A stretch of 7,307 nt of DNA from an uncultured Eubacteriales bacterium (GTDB taxonomy: Bacteria; Bacillota; Clostridia; Oscillospirales; Oscillospiraceae). The stretch spans positions 1 through 7,307 of the forward strand of contig USQL01000098.1 in the NCBI GenBank assembly GCA_900556935.1. The letters are read 5' to 3'. Both the position numbers and the translations under genes were made by a program. How positions within the stretch are numbered: the first letter of the stretch is position 1; each line of letters starts with the position of its first letter. The notes under the pieces are model-generated. The model saw nothing but the letters and a program-made list of their open reading frames with translations. It ran no database searches and was not told where the DNA came from. Below are positions 1-5,506 of the stretch, in pieces.

Positions 1-54
1 ACCGCCCCTCATCAGTCTCGGCTGCGCCGAGCCAGCTTCCCCGGAGGGGAAGCT
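1..54. repeat. Double-hairpin repeat-like element at the end of the glycosyltransferase gene
   Basis: Two perfect hairpins lie back to back. The first has arms CTCGGC (17-22) and GCCGAG (26-31) with a TGC loop. The second has arms AGCTTCCCC (34-42) and GGGGAAGCT (46-54) with a GGA loop. In addition CCCCTC (5-10) can pair with GAGGGG (44-49), giving an alternative fold. On the minus strand the element starts within the TAA stop of the glycosyltransferase gene. No T-run follows the hairpins on that strand, so it is not a classic intrinsic terminator. From memory, hairpin pairs of this style with CCCCTC/GAGGGG ends recur in many gut Clostridia as dispersed intergenic repeats; that part cannot be verified here. 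The element may continue left of the window. Confidence 0.6.
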
Positions 55-845
55 TAATTTTCCAGCTCCCGGTAAAACGTCCCCAATGTGCCCACGTAGT
101 GGGGCTTCCAGGGGCGGTTTTTGCCGCAGAAGTGGAGGATGACGGTATTTTCCCGGACCCAGGCCAAATCGTGCCGGGGATTTTTGGGGTTGGCGTTGTA
201 GATGTTCAGAATGCGGTCGCTGAGGTTATATTTCTGGGTGTCGGCCAAAAGGATTTTGTCGCCGTGGAGGACGGTTAAGAGGTCCTGGTCCGGAAGCCAG
301 AAGGTATCGATTTTTTCCAAAGCCGTGGAACGGATTTGCGCCATGGTCAGGTTCTCCCGCAACGCCGCCAGGTTTAAAACCATCACGCCGGTGTTTACAT
401 AGGGCACCCCCTCCGGGGCGTTCAGGCGGAGCTCGTTGAGCTTTGTCAGGGTCTCCCGGATATGGGTGCAGGCAATGTAGTAATTGCCCGCGAAGTCCAT
501 ACTGTAAAGGCCCCGCAGGGGGTTAATCACCAGGGTATCCACATCCAGGTAGAGGATTCTATCCAGGGTTTTGGGCAGGAGCAGGGGCGCTGCCAGCCGG
601 TAGTAAATCTGCCGGGGGTAGCGGGCGCTCTCCGGAAAGCCGTCGAAGTCCTTGGGGTTGACAGTCAGGAAGGTGCACCGGACCCGGGGGCTGACGGCTT
701 GGACGGCGGCCATATCCTCCCCCGACAAATCCGAGTGGAGGATATAGGCATCGTAATTTTCCTCTCCGCCGTTTTTCACGATGGAGCGCAGACACTGGCA
801 CAGCAGAGGCCGGAACTTGGGATTGATGCAGAACAGAAGGTTCAT
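54..845 (-). CDS. Family 8 glycosyltransferase (GT-A fold, LgtC/glycogenin-like)
   Basis: This 263-residue protein is predicted to transfer a sugar from a nucleotide-sugar donor to an unknown acceptor, probably a cell-surface glycan, in the cytoplasm. GT8 hallmarks are visible in order: a short N-terminal strand (residues 1-8), RYPRQIYYRLAAPLLLP (75-91), the metal-binding DxD motif in LYLDVDTLV (D101 and D103), YVNTGVMVLN (149-158), a PDQD motif (185-188), and a C-terminal LHFCGKNRPWKP (237-248) corresponding to the family's HxxGxxKPW donor-phosphate motif. There is no signal peptide or membrane segment. The length is normal for a minimal GT8 domain. The ATG overlaps the ftsH stop codon by 4 nt (ATGA), and only a weak GGAG sits 11 nt upstream, so translation is probably coupled to ftsH. 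Family membership is secure; donor, acceptor and pathway are unknown. Confidence 0.9.
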   Translation of the reverse strand: MNLLFCINPKFRPLLCQCLRSIVKNGGEENYDAYILHSDLSGEDMAAVQAVSPRVRCTFLTVNPKDFDGFPESARYPRQIYYRLAAPLLLPKTLDRILYLDVDTLVINPLRGLYSMDFAGNYYIACTHIRETLTKLNELRLNAPEGVPYVNTGVMVLNLAALRENLTMAQIRSTALEKIDTFWLPDQDLLTVLHGDKILLADTQKYNLSDRILNIYNANPKNPRHDLAWVRENTVILHFCGKNRPWKPHYVGTLGTFYRELEN

Positions 846-2656
846 TGCTTTAACAGCTCCATGAATTCCTCGCCGGTGATGGTCTCCTTCTCGTACAGGT
901 GCCTGGAGAGGGCCTCCAGCTTGTCCCGGTTCTCCTGCAGGAGGTTCAGGGCCTTTTCATGCTGCTTCTTCACCGTCTCCACCACCAGGGTATCGATTTT
1001 GGTCTGGGTCTCGGCAGAGCAGGCAAGGCTGCTGTCCCCGCCCAGGTACTGGTTGGTGACGGTCTCCAAAGCCACCATATCAAAATCCTCGCTCATGCCG
1101 TAGCGGGTGATCATAGCCCGGGCCAGCTTGGTGGCCTGCTCGATGTCGTTGGAAGCGCCGGTGGAAATGGCCCCTACGGCGATTTCCTCTGCGGCCCGTC
1201 CGCCGGTGAGAGTGGCAATCTTATTCTCCAGCTCCTCCTTGGTCATCAGGTAGTGGTTGCCCTCCTCCACCTGCATGGTGTAGCCCAAAGCACCGGAGGT
1301 CCGGGGGATGATGGTGATTTTCTGGACCGGGGCGGAGTGGGTCTGCAGGGCGGCAACCAGGGCGTGGCCGATTTCGTGATAGGCAACCGCCAGACGCTCC
1401 TTATCGGTGAGGATGGCGTTTTTCTTCTGATAGCCCGCGATAACGGTTTCGATGGATTCCTCCAAATCCGCTTCGCCCGCGGCCTTGCGCCCGTCCCGGA
1501 CCGCCCGCAGGGCGGCCTCGTTGATGATATTGGCAAGCTCCGCACCGCTGGCACCGGAGGCCATCCGGGCGATGGTTTCAAAGTTCACGTCGTCGGTCAG
1601 CTTGACCTTCTTGGCGTGGACCTTGAGAATCGCCTCCCGGCCCTTCAGGTCCGGCAGTTCCACCGGCACCCGCCGGTCAAACCGGCCAGGACGGGTCAGC
1701 GCGGGATCCAGGGACTCGGGGCGGTTGGTGGCCGCCAGAATCATGACACCGGAGTTACCCTCGAAGCCGTCCATTTCCGTCAGCAGCTGGTTGAGGGTCT
1801 GCTCCCGCTCGTCGTTGCCGCCGTAGGCTCCGCCGGAGCGCTTCTGGCCGATGGCATCGATTTCATCAATAAAGACAATGCAGGGGGCCTTTTCCTTGGC
1901 CTGCTTAAAAAGGTCACGAACCTTGCTGGCACCCATGCCCACGAACATCTCCACAAATTCCGAGCCGGAGATGGAGAAGAAGGGCACATCCGCCTCGCCG
2001 GCCACGGCCTTGGCAAGCATGGTTTTGCCGGTGCCCGGAGGGCCCACCAGCAAAACGCCCTTGGGCATGGTAGCACCGATTTCCCGGTATTTGGAGGGGT
2101 CGTGGAGGTAGTTGACGATTTCCGTCAGACTCTCCTCCGCCTCGTCCACGCCCGCCACGTCGGAAAAGCGGATGCCGTCGGAGGACTTGACATAGACCTT
2201 TGCGTTGGACTTGCCCATGTTGAAGGACATGGCGTTGGGGCCGCCCATTTTGTCCATCAGCTTCCGGGACAGGAACTGGCCCAAGGCGATGAAGAGCACC
2301 AGCGGCAGGATAAAGTACAGCAGGGCCGTTAAGAAGGGGGAGGTCTCCTCCACAATCTCGCTGCTGAATTTCGCCCCGGCATCATAGAGCCGCTGGGTCC
2401 GGTCCGGGTCCTCCATAAGGCCGGTTTTGAAAATCTGGGTTTCGTCCTTGTTGGTGAAGAGAATCTGGTTGTCCTCGATTTCCACCTGGCCAATGTCCTT
2501 GCTCTCGGTCATGGACATGAAGGTGCCGTAGTCCACTTCCTTGATTTTGGCATCGGCAATCATGGGCATCACCAGCCAATTGAACACCAGCAGCAGAAGA
2601 AGCACCATGCCATAGTAATAGGCCAGCGGCTTTTTGGGCTGTTTTACCTCATTCAT
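842..2656 (-). CDS. ftsH: ATP-dependent zinc metalloprotease FtsH
   Basis: This is a membrane-anchored AAA+ protease that unfolds and degrades membrane and cytosolic proteins as a hexamer. The 604 residues show the full family layout: TM1 (about 12-33), a short extracytoplasmic domain (about 34-107), TM2 (about 108-130), the AAA module and the peptidase domain. Visible motifs are Walker A GPPGTGKT (205-212), pore loop MFVG (237-240), Walker B IVFIDEID (260-267), and the second region of homology ATNRPESLDP to RPGRFDRR with arginine fingers R322 and R325. The zinc site is HEIGH (427-431), where many homologues have HEAGH, plus the distal ligand D504 in TGASNDIEQAT. All catalytic residues are intact and the length is normal. 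Its RBS lies inside the end of the upstream membrane gene and its ATG overlaps that gene's stop. The tilS/hpt neighbours common for the main Firmicute ftsH are absent, so this may be a second copy (inference). Confidence 0.97.
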   Translation of the reverse strand: MNEVKQPKKPLAYYYGMVLLLLLVFNWLVMPMIADAKIKEVDYGTFMSMTESKDIGQVEIEDNQILFTNKDETQIFKTGLMEDPDRTQRLYDAGAKFSSEIVEETSPFLTALLYFILPLVLFIALGQFLSRKLMDKMGGPNAMSFNMGKSNAKVYVKSSDGIRFSDVAGVDEAEESLTEIVNYLHDPSKYREIGATMPKGVLLVGPPGTGKTMLAKAVAGEADVPFFSISGSEFVEMFVGMGASKVRDLFKQAKEKAPCIVFIDEIDAIGQKRSGGAYGGNDEREQTLNQLLTEMDGFEGNSGVMILAATNRPESLDPALTRPGRFDRRVPVELPDLKGREAILKVHAKKVKLTDDVNFETIARMASGASGAELANIINEAALRAVRDGRKAAGEADLEESIETVIAGYQKKNAILTDKERLAVAYHEIGHALVAALQTHSAPVQKITIIPRTSGALGYTMQVEEGNHYLMTKEELENKIATLTGGRAAEEIAVGAISTGASNDIEQATKLARAMITRYGMSEDFDMVALETVTNQYLGGDSSLACSAETQTKIDTLVVETVKKQHEKALNLLQENRDKLEALSRHLYEKETITGEEFMELLKQ

Positions 2657-3420
2657 GTTGTTCCTCCTTCGTTTTTATTGCTTTGCAGCTTGTATTTTTC
2701 CAGCTTTTCCTTCATCTCTTCCCGCATTTCCTTCAGGCGCTCCTCCAGCGGATGCTCATCATGGAAGGGACGGAAGAAATTGTACTTGAAGCGCTTGTTG
2801 CCAAACTCAAAGTTCTCCCGGATGTGCTTCTTGACCGCCTCGTAGCGGACCACCACCCGGTACTCCTCGGCGAAGGCTTTGAGCTTGACCACCAGATTGG
2901 CGGAGTGGCACACATCGATGATGAATACACCGAAGAACATGCCGATGAAGAAGGAGAACGCCAGGTTCCGGGACAGCCAGTCCAGGGCCCCCAGCACATA
3001 GGGGTGCACGAAGAAATAGTATAGAGCACCCAGCACCGCCCAGAAGAAGGAGAACAGCGGGCAGATCAGCCCCTGGATGTTGCCCCAAAGGTTGGAGTAA
3101 TCCCAGAGCATGACCTTAAAATATTTCAGGCAGAACAGGCCCGCGATATACTCGATGAGGGTCATACCGATGGCCATGGCCACAAACAGCACCACCTTAT
3201 TCCACACCGGGTCCGCAATCCAGGCATACTGTTCCAGGTTTGCCAGCAGGTACAGCGTACACAGGCCAAAGCCATAGATGGGCAGGTACGGTCCCGTGCA
3301 GAAGCCGGGGTTGACCCACTTTTTGTTATGGTGAACGATGTTGCGGAACAGCAGCTCGATCACCCATCCGGTGACACTGCCCGCAAAGAACAGGCAGGCC
3401 AGGGTTAGGAAAACATTCAT
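2653..3420 (-). CDS. PF06541-like multipass membrane protein (putative ABC-transporter type IV family), first gene of the ftsH operon
   Basis: This 255-residue protein has about five predicted membrane helices (roughly residues 3-23, 43-62, 75-98, 117-138 and 153-176) and a highly charged C-terminal cytoplasmic tail (about 180-250) ending in a helical E/K-rich stretch. Motifs GWVIELLFR (18-26), GFCTGPYLPIYGFG (39-52), LIEYIAG (88-94) and WDYSNLWGNIQGLIC (106-120) match what I recall of the PF06541 family, named CmpB or putative ABC-transporter type IV. The molecular function is unproven, and no ATPase partner is present here. An in-frame ATG lies 45 nt upstream, but I chose the start at 3420 because AGGAGGA sits 6 nt before it and the predicted promoter would start transcription downstream of the longer start. 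The last codons, Glu-Gly-Gly, contain the ftsH RBS, and the TGA overlaps the ftsH ATG. It shares motifs with the divergent neighbour. Confidence 0.85.
   Translation of the reverse strand: MNVFLTLACLFFAGSVTGWVIELLFRNIVHHNKKWVNPGFCTGPYLPIYGFGLCTLYLLANLEQYAWIADPVWNKVVLFVAMAIGMTLIEYIAGLFCLKYFKVMLWDYSNLWGNIQGLICPLFSFFWAVLGALYYFFVHPYVLGALDWLSRNLAFSFFIGMFFGVFIIDVCHSANLVVKLKAFAEEYRVVVRYEAVKKHIRENFEFGNKRFKYNFFRPFHDEHPLEERLKEMREEMKEKLEKYKLQSNKNEGGTT
2661..2670 (-). promoter_or_regulatory. ftsH ribosome binding site embedded in the upstream gene
   Basis: On the minus strand GAAGGAGGAA lies 4 nt before the ftsH ATG (2656-2654), within the final codons of the membrane-protein gene. With the ATGA stop/start overlap it indicates translational coupling of the two genes. 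Confidence 0.8.
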
Positions 3421-3426
3421 CTCAAA

Positions 3427-3433
3427 TCCTCCT
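3427..3433 (-). promoter_or_regulatory. Ribosome binding site that sets the start of the ftsH-operon membrane protein
   Basis: AGGAGGA on the minus strand lies 6 nt upstream of the ATG at 3420-3418. The alternative upstream ATG (3465-3463) has no comparable site, so the shorter 255-residue product is preferred. Confidence 0.8.
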
Positions 3434-3455
3434 AGCTTTTCTTTCCATAATATCA

Positions 3456-3505
3456 TTTTTAACACGGAAAATCCGGATAGTCAACAACATTTTCTTTTTG
3501 TTTTT
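3456..3505 (-). promoter_or_regulatory. Predicted sigma-A promoter of the membrane protein-ftsH-glycosyltransferase operon, with upstream A-tracts
   Basis: On the minus strand a -35 TTGACT (3484-3479) and a -10 TAAAAA (3461-3456) are separated by exactly 17 nt. Transcription would start near 3449, leaving a leader of roughly 30 nt. Immediately behind the -35 are three A-tracts (3505-3490 on the minus strand, runs of 5, 5 and 4 A), in the position of an UP element that contacts RNA polymerase alpha. The -10 matches the consensus only in part, so a slightly different start is possible. Confidence 0.55.
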
Positions 3506-3507
3506 CG

Positions 3508-3536
3508 TTCACACTTTGTTCAAGAACAGTTAAGAA
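3508..3536 (+). promoter_or_regulatory. Weak candidate promoter for the rightward PF06541-like gene
   Basis: TTCACA (3508-3513), a 17-nt spacer and TAAGAA (3531-3536) are the best rightward promoter-like pair I find in the divergent spacer. The -10 is poor. The rest of the spacer, to 3601, holds a CCAATTGG palindrome (3569-3576) and a purine-rich RBS GAGAGAGG (3586-3593) 8 nt before the start codon; nothing else is recognised. Confidence 0.25.
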
Positions 3537-3601
3537 ACAATTGAGATTGGTTTGGTAGCATGACTTGACCAATTGGGATTTCAGAGAGAGAGGTTTCTGT
3601 C

Positions 3602-4630
3602 ATGAAAAAGAAAAAGCGGCTGGAAAAGGAGAAGGTCAAGCTTTGGAAAAAGGCCCTGCGGGACTATGACAAGCTGACCGAGCATGATGTGGTGTCTCCG
3701 GTGGAGGCACAGTCCGCAGAGCTGCTGGCGACCCTGGAAAAGGGACAGCCCGAGCTGCGGAGTTTATACGAGGACCTGGCCCAGGCGGAGAATCCGGAAC
3801 GGCTGGGAGAGCCGGTAATGGAAAAGCTCCGCTCCTACCGCCGGACCTCCAACAATCTTGCCAAGGCCAACGCCCAGGTGCTGGAAAACTACGACGAGCT
3901 CTCCGCCCGGTGGGACGACCTGACCCGGCAGCCCCATTTCAAGCTCAAAGCCCCGGCCAACTCCGTCATTGACCTGGAGGAGACCCGCAGTGCCCACTTT
4001 GCCGCGGGGATGAACCTGTATAAGCTGCTGCTGGTTTGCTTTATCGGCTGCTTCGGCGGCGTTGTGATTGAGCTATTGTGGTGCCTGCTGACCAACGGCT
4101 ACTTGGAAAGCCGGTCCGGCCTGGTGTATGGGCCCTTTAACATGGTCTATGGGGCCGGTGCGCTGGTGCTGACCCTGGCGCTGTACCGCTACCGGAACCG
4201 GGGGCGGTGGCTGTCCTTTCTGGGAGGCTTCCTGGTGGGCAGCGCCCTGGAATACTTCTGCTCCTGGGCCCAGGAGATGCTCTTCGGCTCCGTCAGCTGG
4301 GACTACAGCCACATGCCCTTTAACATCAACGGCAGGATCTGCCTGGTCTACTCCATTTTCTGGGGCTTTTTAGGGGTGTTCTGGGTGAAGTCCCTGTACC
4401 CCATGATGGCAAAGCTCATTCTGAAAATCCCCAACAGGGTTGGCAAAATCCTGACCTGGGCCTTGACGGTCTTCTTTGTCTTTGATTGCGTGGTGACGCT
4501 GCTCACCGTGTTCCGCTGGTCCCAGCGGGTGGACGGCATCGCCGCCTCCAACGCCTTCTGGGCATTCATCGACACCCGGTTCCCAGATGCCAGAATGCAG
4601 CGGATTTTTGCCAATATGGTATTCCGTTGA
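3602..4630 (+). CDS. PF06541-like multipass membrane protein with long N-terminal helical domain
   Basis: This 342-residue protein starts with a very basic lysine-rich segment (1-20) and a predicted soluble, mostly helical cytoplasmic region to about residue 137. A five- or six-helix membrane domain follows (roughly 139-163, 177-196, 203-222, 243-263, 283-303). Its membrane part repeats the signature of the neighbouring ftsH-operon protein: GGVVIELLW (152-160), GLVYGPFNMVYGAG (173-186), LEYFCSW (216-222) and WDYSHMPFNINGRIC (233-247). The two therefore look like diverged paralogues of the PF06541 family with different appendages, N-terminal here and C-terminal there. The ATG has GAGAGAGG 8 nt upstream. 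The gene appears monocistronic, ending 40 nt before the palindromic element. Function is unknown; a transporter or membrane-complex role is only suggested by the family name. Confidence 0.85.
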   Translation: MKKKKRLEKEKVKLWKKALRDYDKLTEHDVVSPVEAQSAELLATLEKGQPELRSLYEDLAQAENPERLGEPVMEKLRSYRRTSNNLAKANAQVLENYDELSARWDDLTRQPHFKLKAPANSVIDLEETRSAHFAAGMNLYKLLLVCFIGCFGGVVIELLWCLLTNGYLESRSGLVYGPFNMVYGAGALVLTLALYRYRNRGRWLSFLGGFLVGSALEYFCSWAQEMLFGSVSWDYSHMPFNINGRICLVYSIFWGFLGVFWVKSLYPMMAKLILKIPNRVGKILTWALTVFFVFDCVVTLLTVFRWSQRVDGIAASNAFWAFIDTRFPDARMQRIFANMVFR

Positions 4631-4670
4631 TTTGGGAAAACAATTTCTACAGATAAATATTCCACAAACC

Positions 4671-4770
4671 GTAGGGGCGGCTACCAGCCGCCCGAAAACC
4701 GACAGGCCTGAGCGTTAAAAATAGAGCGCTCAGGCCCGTTTTGCTGCGGGCGGCTGGTAGCCGCCCCTAC
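4671..4770. repeat. 100-nt near-perfect palindromic repeat element
   Basis: The outer arms are a perfect 24-bp inverted repeat (4671-4694 and 4747-4770), beginning GTAGGGGCGGCTACC and ending with the complement. Inside, AAAAC (4695-4699) can pair with GTTTT (4738-4742), and GGCCTGAGCG (4705-4714) pairs perfectly with CGCTCAGGCC (4727-4736), leaving a 12-nt A-rich loop (4715-4726). As RNA from either strand almost the whole element can fold into one long hairpin. It has no coding capacity and lies between a gene end and a promoter. From memory, palindromes starting GTAGGGGCGG are dispersed in many gut Clostridia genomes, in the manner of REP or MITE elements; copy number cannot be tested here. 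It may stop transcription from the upstream gene, though no T-run follows. Confidence 0.85.
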
Positions 4771-4793
4771 AGGCCGTTGTCAAAATTTATCCC

Positions 4794-4822
4794 TTGTCTT
4801 CCCATATTTTCTATGGTATAAT
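4794..4822 (+). promoter_or_regulatory. Extended -10 sigma-A promoter of the DivIVA-like gene
   Basis: TTGTCT (4794-4799), a 17-nt spacer and a consensus TATAAT (4817-4822), preceded by TGG (4814-4816), give an extended -10 promoter. Transcription should start near 4829, only about 25 nt before the chosen ATG and downstream of the possible GTG start at 4823. Confidence 0.8.
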
Positions 4823-4840
4823 GTGGAAAAATCCAAAATT

Positions 4841-4845
4841 GGAGA
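4841..4845 (+). promoter_or_regulatory. Ribosome binding site that sets the DivIVA-like start
   Basis: GGAGA lies 7 nt before the ATG at 4853. The in-frame GTG at 4823 lies at the promoter and upstream of the predicted transcription start, so it cannot be used from this promoter. Confidence 0.7.
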
Positions 4846-4852
4846 CTTTTCT

Positions 4853-5464
4853 ATGAATCTGAACTTCCGTTCCGCCCTGAATGGCTTTAACCGGCAGGAT
4901 GTGGCCAACTACTTGGAATACCTGAATAACCGCCACAACACGGAGATTACCCAGCTGAATACCGACCTGGAGGCCCTGCGGCAGCAGCAGCAAAAGCCCC
5001 AGATTGACCCCCAAAAGCTTGCCCTGGAGGCCCGGTGCATGGATTTGCAGGAGAAGCTGGCCCAGGCGGAGCGGGAGCGGGACAGCGCCCGGCAGGAACG
5101 GGATGAGGCCCTGGCCCGGGAGCAGGCGGCAAAGCAGCAGCTGGAGGATGCACAGCGGGCTCGGGACGAGGCCGTGATTCAGGCCAGCGGGGCCAAGCTG
5201 GACACCAATCAGGAGCTGGAGGCCTACCGCCGGGCCGAGCGGGCGGAACGGGTGGCCCGGGAACGGGCAGAGCTGGTATACAGCGAGACCGGAGCCGTAC
5301 TGACCCAGGCATCCACCCGGGTGGAGAGCGCCCTGCGGCAGATGAACGGCATCTCCCAGCAGGTGACGAGCCAGCTGGACACCCTGCAAACCGCCATCTC
5401 CGCCAGCCGCATGGCCCTGCAGGACGCGGCGGACACCATTCAGAGATTAAAGCCCAACCGATAA
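4853..5464 (+). CDS. DivIVA-like coiled-coil protein
   Basis: This 203-residue, highly charged protein has an N-terminal FRSALNGFNRQDVANYLEYLN (residues 5-25), resembling the membrane-curvature-binding start of DivIVA/GpsB proteins (F-x-x-A-x-x-G-[YF]-x-x-x-x-V-x-x-[YF]-L). Coiled coil covers about 26-145, rich in Q, E, R and A and including RERDSARQERDEALARE (74-90). After a short break (about 145-160) comes a second helical segment to the end. There is no signal peptide or membrane segment. DivIVA proteins sit at septa or poles and recruit division and wall-synthesis factors; a similar scaffold role is likely but the exact partner is unknown. The start was moved from a GTG at 4823 to the ATG at 4853 on promoter and RBS evidence. 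The gene has its own strong promoter and a terminator directly after the stop. Confidence 0.75.
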   Translation: MNLNFRSALNGFNRQDVANYLEYLNNRHNTEITQLNTDLEALRQQQQKPQIDPQKLALEARCMDLQEKLAQAERERDSARQERDEALAREQAAKQQLEDAQRARDEAVIQASGAKLDTNQELEAYRRAERAERVARERAELVYSETGAVLTQASTRVESALRQMNGISQQVTSQLDTLQTAISASRMALQDAADTIQRLKPNR

Positions 5465-5488
5465 AATCCCCCCTCCGGGGGATTTTTT
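5463..5488 (+). terminator. Intrinsic terminator after the DivIVA-like gene
   Basis: Five C (5468-5472) pair with five G (5477-5481) around a CTCC loop (5473-5476). The stem is extended by A/T pairs (AAAAT at 5463-5467 with ATTTT at 5482-5486), and a six-T run occupies 5483-5488. It overlaps the TAA stop codon by two bases. Confidence 0.85.
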
Positions 5489-5506
5489 GATAGAAAGGAC
5501 GATTCT

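Noticed and set aside
462..1103. A 213-codon plus-strand open frame crossing the GT8/ftsH junction
   Set aside because: It is antisense to both genes and has no family motif.
899..2332. A 477-codon open frame on the plus strand opposite ftsH
   Set aside because: It is exactly antisense to a fully convincing ftsH, has no recognisable domain, and its glycine-, histidine- and valine-rich composition is what a GC-rich reverse complement yields.
3421..3465. Longer N-terminus (15 extra residues) for the ftsH-operon membrane protein
   Set aside because: The upstream ATG has no ribosome binding site and lies upstream of the predicted transcription start, while the internal ATG has AGGAGGA at ideal spacing.
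4671..4770. The palindrome as a CRISPR repeat or insertion sequence
   Set aside because: There is only one copy here, no regular spacers, no transposase and no target-site duplication visible at the flanks.
4823..4852. GTG start adding 10 residues to the DivIVA-like protein
   Set aside because: It directly follows or overlaps the -10 region and lies before the predicted transcription start; the ATG at 4853 has its own RBS and begins at the conserved domain.
4811..5389. A 192-codon minus-strand open frame rich in leucine, glycine and proline
   Set aside because: It is antisense to the DivIVA-like gene and covers that gene's promoter; no family features.
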